From the NCBI RefSeq assembly GCF_019977195.1, contig NZ_AP024643.1:186001-250000 (forward strand): a DNA stretch of 64,000 nt. The letters are read 5' to 3'. Origin of the DNA: Arthrobacter sp. StoSoilA2. Its GTDB lineage: Bacteria; Actinomycetota; Actinomycetes; Actinomycetales; Micrococcaceae. Positions within the stretch are counted from its first letter, which is position 1, and each line of letters opens with the position of its first letter. Below, piece by piece: positions 24,514 to 32,772 of the stretch. The position numbers and the translations under genes were made by a program. Under the pieces are notes generated by a model. It ran no database searches. It was not told where the DNA came from and saw only the letters and a list, made by a program, of their open reading frames with translations.

Positions 24514-26013
24514 GTGACCCTTGAAGCAGATGTTCTGGCCGCTTTCCCCGCGGAGGTCCAGATTCCGGCCCGGCTGGTTGCTGACGCCGTTGCGGCATCC
24601 TCGGCGACGTCCCCCCGCGTCCTGGTGGTCCTCGACGACGACCCCACGGGAACGCAGTCGGTCGCGGATCTCGCTGTCCTCACCCGTTGGGACGTCGCGG
24701 ACTTCACCTGGGCCTTCAATCACATTCGCGAGAGCCAGACCAAGCCCGCCGTCTACGTCCTCACCAACACCCGCAGCTTGGACCCTGCAGAAGCAGCGGC
24801 GCGGAACGAGGAAATCGTCCGGAATGCGCTGGCAGCAGCGGCCGGGAAGATCAGCCTTGACTTCGTCAGCCGCAGCGACTCCACCCTGCGCGGCCACTAC
24901 CCGCTCGAGCCGGACGTCATCGCCGCTACGGTCGCCGCCGAAACCGGTGAGGTCACCGACGGCGTCGTCATCGTTCCGGCATTCCCCGACGCCGGCAGGG
25001 TCACCATCGGAGGTGTGCACTACATGCGCGGCACCGGGGAAGAAACCGGCACCCTAACCCCGGTGTCCGAGACGGAATTCGCGAAGGACGCGTCCTTCGG
25101 TTTCGCCAACTCCGAGATGGCCAAGTATGTGGCGGAGAAGTCGAAGGGCCGGTTCCCGGCAAGCGATGTAATCGTCCTTGACCTCAACATCATCCGTGCC
25201 GGCGCATCGGCCCAGGACCCGGCCATTTCCGCGAAAGCCATCGCTGACGCCATTGATTCCGCTACCAACTCCACGCCGATCGTGGCCGACATCGTCACCG
25301 AAAACGACTTCCGTGCTCTGGCCCTGGGCCTAGAAGAAGCCGAACGACGCGGCAAGAAGCTCCTCTACCGCGTGGGCCCGCCGTTCGTCCGTGGCCGCAT
25401 CGGCCAGGAAATCCGCACCGCACTCACCTCCGAAGAGGCCTACGCCGGCAACACTCCCTCCACAGCCGGCGGCCTGATCGTGGTTGGCTCGCACGTTGGC
25501 GTGACCACCCGCCAGCTCAACGCACTCACGGCAGAGCACAGCTCGGCGCGGATCATCGAGATCGACGTCGAGAAGCTCCTCGCAGCCGAAACCGAAGCGG
25601 AAGCCGACGCTTACATCGCAACCGTTGTGTCCGACGTCGTCGATGCCCTCCGCCAGGGCGACGTGATCGTCCACACCAGCCGCCTGCTCATCAAGACCGA
25701 CGACGCCGCCGCGAGCCTGAAGATCGCGCGCACCGTCTCGGCCGCCGTCGTCAATGTAGTGAACCGGACGCTGAAAACCTTCCCGCCGCGGTTCGTCATC
25801 GCCAAGGGTGGCATCACGTCCTCGGATGTTGCGGCCCACGGACTGGAGATCCGGCACGCGATCGTCCGCGGACCGATGCTGCCGGGCATCGTCTCGCTCT
25901 GGGAACCGGTGGACGGCCCCGCGAAGGGCATCCCGTACATCGTGTTCGCAGGCAATGTGGGCGATGACCAGTCCCTCGCCCAGGTCACCCGCAAACTCAG
26001 CGCCACTTTCTAA
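24514..26013 (+). CDS. DUF1537 four-carbon acid sugar kinase
   Basis: 499 residues from GTG 24514, which has GGAG six bases upstream; ATG 24502 is the alternative. The N-terminal domain shows VLVVLDDDPTGTQSVADL and FVSRSDSTLRGHYPLE, the substrate-binding signatures of DUF1537 (OtnK/DtnK/LtnK type) kinases, and the C-terminal domain shows GGITSSDVAAHGLEI and PYIVFAGNVGDDQSL (nucleotide binding). Family members phosphorylate 2-oxo- or 3-oxo-tetronates, D-erythronate or D-threonate. First gene of a four-gene operon. Confidence 0.92.
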   Translation: MTLEADVLAAFPAEVQIPARLVADAVAASSATSPRVLVVLDDDPTGTQSVADLAVLTRWDVADFTWAFNHIRESQTKPAVYVLTNTRSLDPAEAAARNEEIVRNALAAAAGKISLDFVSRSDSTLRGHYPLEPDVIAATVAAETGEVTDGVVIVPAFPDAGRVTIGGVHYMRGTGEETGTLTPVSETEFAKDASFGFANSEMAKYVAEKSKGRFPASDVIVLDLNIIRAGASAQDPAISAKAIADAIDSATNSTPIVADIVTENDFRALALGLEEAERRGKKLLYRVGPPFVRGRIGQEIRTALTSEEAYAGNTPSTAGGLIVVGSHVGVTTRQLNALTAEHSSARIIEIDVEKLLAAETEAEADAYIATVVSDVVDALRQGDVIVHTSRLLIKTDDAAASLKIARTVSAAVVNVVNRTLKTFPPRFVIAKGGITSSDVAAHGLEIRHAIVRGPMLPGIVSLWEPVDGPAKGIPYIVFAGNVGDDQSLAQVTRKLSATF

Positions 26014-26093
26014 CCCATCCCCACTTGCCCCCTAACCTCGCAAGCTCGGCCAGGGAACCCGGCAAGCGTGGCCCCTATTTATTGGAGAACACC

Positions 26094-26996
26094 ATGACCA
26101 GCAGCAACTACACCATCACCGTTCTGGGCCTCGGCGCCATGGGCCTGCCCATGGCCACCCGCCTCGCGTCCGAGTTGACCGTCCACGGTTTCGATATCGC
26201 CGAGCCCCGATTGGAGCTCGCTGCGGCAGCCGGCATCAAGACTTTTGCTTCTGCCCGCGAAGCCTCGCAGGACGCCGACGCGCTGCTCCTGGCCGTTCGC
26301 AATGGTGAGCAGCTCAACGATGTCCTGTTCGGCGAAAACGGCGTTGCCTCGGTTCTGAAGCCGGGCGCCGTCGTGATCCTTGGCAGCACGGTGGGCACCG
26401 AAGCCATCCCCGCCACGGTCGAAAAACTGGCCGGGTACGGCGTTTCACTCGTTGACGCGCCACTGTCCGGTGGACCGAAACGTGCCGGTGAAGGCGATCT
26501 GCTCATCGTCGTTGGTGCCGAGCCCGAGGCGCTGGAAAAGGCCCGCCCTGCGCTGGAACTGTTGGCCTCCACCCTGAGCATTGTTGGCGACAAGCCCGGC
26601 GACGGCCAAGCACTCAAAACCGTCAACCAGTTGCTCTGCGGCGTACACATCGCCGCAGCTGCAGAGGCCATGGCCCTTGCCGACGCTCTCGGCCTCGATC
26701 AGGCCAAGACTCTCGCCGCGCTGGAAGCCGGAGCTGCCGGTTCCTTCATGCTGTCCAACCGCGGCCCCCGCATCCTGGAGGCCTACACCGAGGACGGAGC
26801 CGAGGTCCTCAGCCGCCTGGACATCTTCGTCAAAGACATGGGCATCGTCGGCAAAGCCACCCGCGCTGCCGGCCTTGCCGCACCCGTTGCCGCCGCTGCA
26901 GAACAGCTTTACCTCCTCGGCCAGGCCCAAGGCCTCGCCGCCGCCGACGACTCCGCCGTCATCAAGGTTGTCGCGCCCACAAAGCGCACCAACTAA
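26094..26996 (+). CDS. NAD-binding dehydrogenase of the 3-hydroxyisobutyrate/L-threonate dehydrogenase family
   Basis: 300 residues from ATG 26094 (AGAACACC upstream, TTGGAG Shine-Dalgarno). Rossmann motif GLGAMGLPMATRLA at residues 10-23, substrate motif DAPLSGGPKRAGEGDL, catalytic Lys in LKTVNQLLCGVH. This is the LtnD-like beta-hydroxyacid dehydrogenase type that oxidises L-threonate or D-erythronate at C2 before phosphorylation by DUF1537 kinases. The 80-bp gap before it (26014-26093) carries the CTCGCAAGCTCG motif also seen near ureD. Confidence 0.92.
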   Translation: MTSSNYTITVLGLGAMGLPMATRLASELTVHGFDIAEPRLELAAAAGIKTFASAREASQDADALLLAVRNGEQLNDVLFGENGVASVLKPGAVVILGSTVGTEAIPATVEKLAGYGVSLVDAPLSGGPKRAGEGDLLIVVGAEPEALEKARPALELLASTLSIVGDKPGDGQALKTVNQLLCGVHIAAAAEAMALADALGLDQAKTLAALEAGAAGSFMLSNRGPRILEAYTEDGAEVLSRLDIFVKDMGIVGKATRAAGLAAPVAAAAEQLYLLGQAQGLAAADDSAVIKVVAPTKRTN

Positions 26997-27010
26997 CCCA
27001 ATAAAAACCC

Positions 27011-27044
27011 GCGACGACGGCGGTCCCCCCTTCGCCGTCGTCGC
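27011..27044. terminator. 12-bp-arm hairpin inside the operon, between dehydrogenase and permease
   Basis: GCGACGACGGCG and CGCCGTCGTCGC (27011-27022, 27033-27044) pair perfectly around a 10-base loop. It has no U-run and lies within a probable operon, so an mRNA-stability or partial-termination hairpin that separates enzyme and permease expression levels is more likely than a full stop. Confidence 0.6.
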
Positions 27045-27094
27045 CACCTCCCGCCGGTCTTCTCTAGACTGGTATGTCAAAGGAGACACCCCCA

Positions 27095-28561
27095 ATGAAT
27101 CCCCTCATCAACTCCTTGGTGGTCCGGGCTGCTGATGCCCCCGCCATCAAACCGGCTGTGGAACTGGGAACACCCCTGTTGCTAACTATCGCTGCTGCGG
27201 GCATTGCCCTGCTGCTGGTGCTGATTATCCGCTTCAAGATCCAGGCCTTCGTTGCCCTGTTGGCTGTCAGCATCCTGGTGGGCGTGGCAGCCCAGATTCC
27301 GCTCAGGGACATCTTCACAGTGGTGGCCAACGGCGTTGGCAGCACCATGGGCAAGGTTGCTTTGTTGATTGCCCTCGGCGCCATTCTTGGCCGCATGATC
27401 GAGGTATCCGGCGGCGTGCAGTCGCTGGCCACCCATTTCACTGAGAAGCTGGGCGCCAAGCGTGTTGCCATCGCCTTGACGGCCGTGGGCTTCCTCGTGG
27501 CGATTCCCGTGTTCTTCGAGGTGGGCGTCATCGTCCTCGTCCCGATTGTCTATGCCTTCGCCAAGATCGCGAACGTTCACCCCATCAAGTTCGGCCTGCC
27601 CATGGCCGGCATCATGCTGTCCATTCACGTGGCTGTCCCGCCGCACCCGGGAATCGTTGCAGGCGCCGGCGTCTTCGGCGCTGACATTGGCCTCATCACC
27701 CTGATCTCGCTGATCATCTGCGTGCCGCTTGGCTTCCTGTCCTACTGGGTTGCCAGCATCATGAACCGCAAGGACTACGAACTGCTTCCAGGCGTCAAGG
27801 CGCAGGTGGACGAATTCGGTTCCGAGTCCCTGGTCCACGTGGGCTCTGACGGTCCGGGCGCCCGCGCCATCGCCCCTCCGCGTCCCGGCCTGATCATGTT
27901 CCTGATCGCCGCTCCGATCGTCCAAATCCTCGTAGGCACGCTGGGGACGCTGACCATTGCCAAGGACAACTACTGGTACGGCGTGGCCGCGTTCATCGGC
28001 AACCCGTTCTTCGCGCTCCTCGTGGCGGTAGCCCTCTCCTTCTTCCTGCTGGCGGTCCGCCGCAACTGGTCACTCAAGGAAACCGGCGAGATCTTCGAAG
28101 GCGCCCTTCCTCCCATTGCTTCCATCCTCATGGTTGTCGCCGCGGGCGGCGTGTTCGGTGAAGTCCTCCGCACCTCCGGCATCGGCGCAGCCCTGTCCCA
28201 CACCCTGGACAGCCTGGGCCTGCCGGTGATCGTTCTCGGCTTCGTTATCTCCCTTGCACTGCGCGCCGCCCAGGGCTCGGCCACCGTTGCCATTGTCACG
28301 ACTACCGGCCTGCTCACTTCCGCAGTGATGGAAGGCGGCTACACGCCCGCCCAGATCGCCGTGATCGTGATCGCCATCGGATTCGGCGCGTTGGGGTTGT
28401 CCCACGTGACGGACGCAGGATTCTGGACCGTGATCCGGTACTACGGCCTTACTGTCACCGACGGCCTCAAGACCTGGACCGTCCTCACTACCATCCTGGG
28501 CCTGGCCGGCTTCGCGCTGACGTACGTTGCCTGGATCCTGGTGGGAGGCCTGGCCCACTAA
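27095..28561 (+). CDS. GntP-family permease
   Basis: 488 residues from ATG 27095, chosen for the AAAGGAG Shine-Dalgarno; an in-frame start seven codons earlier is possible. About 12-14 hydrophobic segments, with GntP-family landmarks: KVALLIALGAILGRMIEVSGG, AVPPHPGIVAGAGVFG and the C-terminal LRAAQGSATVAIVTTTGLL and GALGLSHVTDAGFW. The family imports gluconate and related sugar acids with protons, so this is the uptake system for the pathway. Its stop overlaps the aldolase start (TAATG). Confidence 0.94.
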   Translation: MNPLINSLVVRAADAPAIKPAVELGTPLLLTIAAAGIALLLVLIIRFKIQAFVALLAVSILVGVAAQIPLRDIFTVVANGVGSTMGKVALLIALGAILGRMIEVSGGVQSLATHFTEKLGAKRVAIALTAVGFLVAIPVFFEVGVIVLVPIVYAFAKIANVHPIKFGLPMAGIMLSIHVAVPPHPGIVAGAGVFGADIGLITLISLIICVPLGFLSYWVASIMNRKDYELLPGVKAQVDEFGSESLVHVGSDGPGARAIAPPRPGLIMFLIAAPIVQILVGTLGTLTIAKDNYWYGVAAFIGNPFFALLVAVALSFFLLAVRRNWSLKETGEIFEGALPPIASILMVVAAGGVFGEVLRTSGIGAALSHTLDSLGLPVIVLGFVISLALRAAQGSATVAIVTTTGLLTSAVMEGGYTPAQIAVIVIAIGFGALGLSHVTDAGFWTVIRYYGLTVTDGLKTWTVLTTILGLAGFALTYVAWILVGGLAH

Positions 28562-29436
28562 TGCGCGCCAAACTGGATCAGTTGGTCATTTCCGCGCTCG
28601 CTGACGGCTCTGCTGTTCCGGCCTTCACCTGCTACGACTTCACTACCGCGCTGGCCGTTGTTTCGGCGGCGGAGGAAGCCCGGCTCGGCGTGATCCTGCT
28701 CGTAGCTCCGAAGACGGCTTCCACCCCCAACGGGCTCAGGCTCATCGCGGCACTTCGCGGCCTCGCCGACGACGCCAGCATTCCCGTGTCCGTCCAACTG
28801 GACCACGCATCGGACCTGCAGGTCATCCGCGACTCCGTGGCTGCCGGTGCGGATGCCGTGCTGGCGGATGGTTCGTCCTTGCCGTTCGAGGACAACATCG
28901 CCTTGGTCCGCGAAGTCCGTGCCGCGCTGGATGCGCAAGGTGCGTCCGACGTCGTAATCGAGGCAGAGCTGGGTGGCCTGGCGGGCGACGAGGACAAGGC
29001 ATTCGGTACCGAAGATTCAGCGCACGACGCCGGCACTTCAGCCGCCGGCCTCACTGATCCGGCGCAGGTGGCCGAGTTCGTTGTGCGGACCGGAGCGCAA
29101 CTGCTCGCCGTTGCGGTGGGTAACGTCCACGGAAAGTACAAGGGTGAGCCCAACATCCGCTGGGATGTACTCCAGGAAGTTGCTGCACGGACGGAGGTTC
29201 CTTTGGTGCTGCACGGCGCCTCCGGAATCCCCGCTGAACAGCTTTCAAAGGCTCCTTCCATGCAGGTTGGCAAGGTGAACTTCAATACCGAGCTACGCAC
29301 CGGAATCCTGGCGACCCTCGAAGCGGAAACCGCCGCCCACCGGGCCGACGGTGAGAACCTCCAAGGCTTGCTGGCGCGATGGAACGGTTCCGCGTGGTCC
29401 TTCGCAGGCGCGACACTCGCCATGCTGAGTGACTGA
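28561..29436 (+). CDS. class II fructose-bisphosphate-aldolase-family aldolase (KbaY/GatY/IolJ-like)
   Basis: 291 residues. Zinc-ligand positions are visible: VQLDHASD (His), GNVHGKYKG (His) and VLHGASG (His), with IEAELGGLAGDED for the catalytic acid region and KVNFNTELR for phosphate binding. The family cleaves phosphorylated ketoses, and IolJ a phosphorylated keto-deoxy-sugar acid, to DHAP plus an aldehyde. In place of the expected OtnC decarboxylase-aldolase, this gene ends the operon, so the true substrate may be a longer sugar acid than a tetronate. Overlaps the permease stop by one base. Confidence 0.92.
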   Translation: MRAKLDQLVISALADGSAVPAFTCYDFTTALAVVSAAEEARLGVILLVAPKTASTPNGLRLIAALRGLADDASIPVSVQLDHASDLQVIRDSVAAGADAVLADGSSLPFEDNIALVREVRAALDAQGASDVVIEAELGGLAGDEDKAFGTEDSAHDAGTSAAGLTDPAQVAEFVVRTGAQLLAVAVGNVHGKYKGEPNIRWDVLQEVAARTEVPLVLHGASGIPAEQLSKAPSMQVGKVNFNTELRTGILATLEAETAAHRADGENLQGLLARWNGSAWSFAGATLAMLSD

Positions 29437-29487
29437 CACAACCCCGCCCTCACGGGCGTCGTAACATGGGGAGGCTAGGATCAGACC

Positions 29488-29874
29488 ATGATCCTGGCCT
29501 CCCTGATTTTCGCCCTGCTTGCGGCGTTGCTCCACGTGTACATCTTCACCATGGAATCCATCACGTGGACCAAGCCAGCTACATGGAAACGATTCAGCGT
29601 GACATCACAGGCCGACGCCGAAACCACCAAGCCACTTGCCTACAACCAGGGTTTCTACAACCTCTTCCTGGCCATCGGCGCGTTGATAGGCATCATCGCA
29701 GTGGCCATGGGCGCTCCGCAGGTGGGCTGGACCCTCGTCTTCAGCTGCTGCGGTTCCATGCTCCTTGCGGCACTGGTGCTCGCAGCGAGTGGCAAAAAGT
29801 ACCTCCGCCCTGCGGTTCTCCAGGGGACAACACCGCTGCTCGCCGTCGTGCTTGGCGTGCTGGCTGTCCTTTAG
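29488..29874 (+). CDS. DUF1304 family membrane protein
   Basis: 128 residues with four hydrophobic segments (MILASLIFALLAALLHVYIF, the LYNLFLAIGALIG region, GWTLVFSCCGSMLLAALVLA and PLLAVVLGVLAVL). The N-terminal HVYIFTMESITWTKP and central YNQGFYNLFLAIG segments match DUF1304 integral membrane proteins of unknown function. Stands alone, 51 bp after the aldolase. Confidence 0.88.
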   Translation: MILASLIFALLAALLHVYIFTMESITWTKPATWKRFSVTSQADAETTKPLAYNQGFYNLFLAIGALIGIIAVAMGAPQVGWTLVFSCCGSMLLAALVLAASGKKYLRPAVLQGTTPLLAVVLGVLAVL

Positions 29875-29901
29875 GGCGCTGTTGCTTAGTGCTCCAGATG
29901 C

Positions 29902-30177
29902 TTAGTGCTCCGGCGGGCCGCTCTGCGCGGCGGCCTGGTCCATCCACACAACTTCCCAGTGGTGGCCGTCGAGGTCACGGAACGCCCTGCTGTACATAAA
30001 CCCGAGGTCCTTGGGGTCGTACATCTCGGAACCTCCGGCCTCGACCGCCCTGGCGGCCAGGGCATCAACATCTTCGCGGCTGTCGGCAGAGATGGCAACA
30101 ATTGCCCCGACCGAGTTCCGGGTGTCCGCGATGGGCTGATCGGTGAACTGACTGAATTTGTCGTGAGTCAGGAGCAT
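29902..30177 (-). pseudogene. N-terminally truncated VOC/glyoxalase-family gene
   Basis: The reading frame from 30177 gives MLLTHDKFSQFTDQPIADT, then VGAIVAISADSREDVDALAARA, then YDPKDLGFMYSRAFRDLDGHHWEVVWMD. This is the second half of a predicted lactoylglutathione-lyase-like VOC protein (the usual ~130-residue form has about 45 more residues before the MLLTH position). The missing half is not found in any frame upstream; instead the 3' end of the Lrp-type regulator lies there (stop at 30213). It is a decayed remnant, or at best a half-domain protein. The frame stays open to 30231. Confidence 0.65.
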
Positions 30178-30212
30178 CCGTCCAGAGCACCGTATGACCT
30201 TGTGGATAACGC

Positions 30213-31232
30213 TTACGAAGTCTCCCTCCATAGCGGCAGGGGCACCACGCTGCGACTGCGACCCGCTTCGTCAAGGACGTGGCCCAACCGCTTGAAGGTC
30301 CGCACCACCGCCTGCCTTGAGATGACTGCACTTCCTGGAGCCCGCTGGGCAAGTTCGCGTTCGTAGGCCTGGACCTCCAGATAGTCCCGGACCCACAAAG
30401 TGACCAGCAGGTTCTGTGCGCCAAGGACTTGGGCGCTCAACCGGCAATTGGGCAACGCCGCGAAGAAGCTGCCCACACCGTCAACGAACTCAGCTGGAAC
30501 GTTCAGGACGAGCGTCACTTCCCTCAGCCCCTGCTGGGCGGAGCTGGACGCATCGCACCTCAGCGTCATGTAGCCGGTTGCCAGGAACCGTTCCACCCGC
30601 CGTCGGGCTGTTTGGGGCGAAACACGGCAGGCGGCACCCAGTTCCGCCCAGCTCGCCCTGCCATCCTTGGCGAGCTCCTCCAACAACGCTGCATCAAGCC
30701 GGTCCGGTGCGTAGGCCGACTGCTCGGGCAGGGGTTCCGCTGACACGAGCCTTGCGCGCGCGGGTTCCAGCGTGCCACTGCGCCATTCTGAGGCCTGCCG
30801 ATACAACTTGGTGACGAAAACGACCTCACGATGCGTGACGCCGGGCAGCCTTGGAAAGGCGCCGGTGACGATATCCATCAACTCTTCATGGCTGGATGCA
30901 AAGCAGTCAATGAAGAGATCGTGCGCGCCTGTCACCAAAGAAACTGTGCCGAATGCAGGTTCGGAGCACAGCTGCTCAATCAATGCCTCGCTCTCGCTGG
31001 GCGAGGATGACAGATGGATGAAGGCGGACCACCCGGCACTGAGATAACGCTGTCCGGGTGCAGGTGTGATCCAAGCCTGGCCTTGGCCGGCGAGGGCGTT
31101 CCATCGCCTTGCCACCGTGGGCGCAGACAGCTCAAGGGCGTCGGCAATCCGGCTCCACTCTGCCCGCGGATTGATTTGGAGGGCATTCAGGATTTCGAGG
31201 TCCAGCTCGGAAATTATGGCTGATTCGTTCAC
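30213..31232 (-). CDS. Lrp/AsnC-family regulator with two tandem modules
   Basis: 339 residues from GTG 31232 (GGAAG Shine-Dalgarno six bases upstream); a longer frame to 31310 is open. Two consecutive Lrp units are visible: a first HTH (LDLEILNALQINPRAEWSRI, ALELSAPTVARRWNALAG) with its RAM-like ligand domain to about residue 160, then a second HTH (RLDAALLEELAKDGRASWAE, CRVSPQTARRRVERFLATGY) with its own C-terminal domain. Most Lrp proteins have one module of ~150 residues. Divergent from the MFS/M20 pair and likely to control it in response to an amino acid or peptide-like ligand. Confidence 0.92.
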   Translation of the reverse strand: MNESAIISELDLEILNALQINPRAEWSRIADALELSAPTVARRWNALAGQGQAWITPAPGQRYLSAGWSAFIHLSSSPSESEALIEQLCSEPAFGTVSLVTGAHDLFIDCFASSHEELMDIVTGAFPRLPGVTHREVVFVTKLYRQASEWRSGTLEPARARLVSAEPLPEQSAYAPDRLDAALLEELAKDGRASWAELGAACRVSPQTARRRVERFLATGYMTLRCDASSSAQQGLREVTLVLNVPAEFVDGVGSFFAALPNCRLSAQVLGAQNLLVTLWVRDYLEVQAYERELAQRAPGSAVISRQAVVRTFKRLGHVLDEAGRSRSVVPLPLWRETS

Positions 31233-31353
31233 TGATGTCTTCCTTGTGTCTATTTCAAACAATTTCCCAGCCAGTCTAGACGAGGGCAATATCGTCGTGA
31301 CTCGCATCACTAATCGGCGGCACCCTCAACAGGCCAAGACCACAAGGAAGCAC

Positions 31354-32772
31354 ATGGGAAGCAAGACAGCACCAGCGGCGGCGTCAGTAACGACGCGCCG
31401 GTCCATTGCGGGAATGATCTTCGCAATGGCATTGATTGAATCACTGAGCGGGGTCACCCAGGGGTACTTGAACCCCATCCTCCCCGCGCTCGGACCCGTC
31501 TTCGAGATTGACGACCCCACCATCAACGGCATCTTCCTGATCTCCAACGTGAGCTTTGCAGTCCTCACTCCGATCATTTCAAGGCTTGGAGACAGCTACG
31601 GGTACAGGCTGGTGCTGCGCTGGTCCACAGGGGTTGTGACGGCAGGAGTCCTTCAGATGGCCTTGTGGCCCTCGCTGTGGACGGTGACGATCGGCGTGGT
31701 CATGCTTACGTGCGTGGTGGGCTTCATCCCCCTCATGATGGGCATCCTGCGCGTTAGCAGCCCTGGGCATACGCGCACTGGCGTGAGCGTCATGATCGGG
31801 ATGCTCATGATCATGGTGGGAGCGGGCGGGCTTTTTGCCGGAATCGTTGGGGTCACCAGCCCGACGCTCGGTTTCTGGGTGGCGGTTCCTTTCGCGGTGG
31901 TCGCGTTCATTTCTTCCTTCTTACTGCCCGACGCCGGTGTGCCGACCCGCGAGGGCATCGCCCTTGGGCCGTTGCTGGCTTGCTCGCTCGGTCTCATTGG
32001 TTTTGTTGTGGCGGTCTCGATGGCGCCCGAATGGGGTTGGCTGGATGCCCGTACCTTGGCCGCTGGCCTGCTGGGAGCATCCCTGCTGGCCTACTGGGCC
32101 AAGCGTGATTACAGCGCAAACCAGGGTAAGCGCTTCATGGACCTGCGGATGCTGGCCATTCCGCGGATCCGCTCCATCTCACTGGCTACTTTCTTCTTTG
32201 GCTTCGCGTCCATCAGCTACTTCGGCACCAACGGGATATTCCTGCACTCCAATCCTGAAAAGACGGGTTACGGATTTGCCCTGAGCCCCCTGATGATCGC
32301 CATTGTCCTGGCCTTGGCTTCCGTGCTCTCCCTTTTGTCCTCGCTGCTCACGGCCCGGGCTTTGCGAAAGTTCGGTGAGCGGGCCACGCTCGTGTTTGCC
32401 GGTGTCTTGCTCGCAATCGGATTCCTGGTCATGATGCTTGCCCACAGTTCCCTCGCCGGCTATTGCCTGGGCTTTGCGATGTTCAACCTAAGCCTGGGAA
32501 TGTACCAGGCCGGAACCCGCTCATTGTCCGTGGAAGGCGTCCCCTTGGAGGAAACTTCAACTGCTGCCGGGCTCAATGAGCTCGCATTGTCCGTCGGGAT
32601 CGCGGTGGGCGCGGCCGTGGTGAAGCTGATCTCCTCCGCGTCCGTGGAGTCCGGGCATATTTCAGAGTCCGGGCTGCAGGGCATCTGGGGAGCCCTTGCT
32701 GTGGCCGCACTCGTCGCGGCGGCCGCAAGCGCCCGCTACCCAAAGCGCGAAAACGCCGGGGTGTCCGCATGA
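31354..32772 (+). CDS. MFS transporter
   Basis: 472 residues from ATG 31354 (CAAGGAAG Shine-Dalgarno). About 14 hydrophobic segments, with the motif-A-like loop ISRLGDSYGYRLVLRW after the second helix. It is the 14-TM drug:H+ antiporter-like or metabolite type. The stop overlaps the downstream M20 peptidase (ATGA at 32769-32772), so transporter and hydrolase are coupled, suggesting uptake or export of an amide/peptide conjugate. Divergently regulated by the two-module Lrp protein. Confidence 0.9.
   Translation: MGSKTAPAAASVTTRRSIAGMIFAMALIESLSGVTQGYLNPILPALGPVFEIDDPTINGIFLISNVSFAVLTPIISRLGDSYGYRLVLRWSTGVVTAGVLQMALWPSLWTVTIGVVMLTCVVGFIPLMMGILRVSSPGHTRTGVSVMIGMLMIMVGAGGLFAGIVGVTSPTLGFWVAVPFAVVAFISSFLLPDAGVPTREGIALGPLLACSLGLIGFVVAVSMAPEWGWLDARTLAAGLLGASLLAYWAKRDYSANQGKRFMDLRMLAIPRIRSISLATFFFGFASISYFGTNGIFLHSNPEKTGYGFALSPLMIAIVLALASVLSLLSSLLTARALRKFGERATLVFAGVLLAIGFLVMMLAHSSLAGYCLGFAMFNLSLGMYQAGTRSLSVEGVPLEETSTAAGLNELALSVGIAVGAAVVKLISSASVESGHISESGLQGIWGALAVAALVAAAASARYPKRENAGVSA

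Noticed and set aside
31066..31353. N-terminal extension of the MFS gene
   Set aside because: It overlaps the divergent Lrp regulator's coding start; ATG 31354 has a good Shine-Dalgarno.
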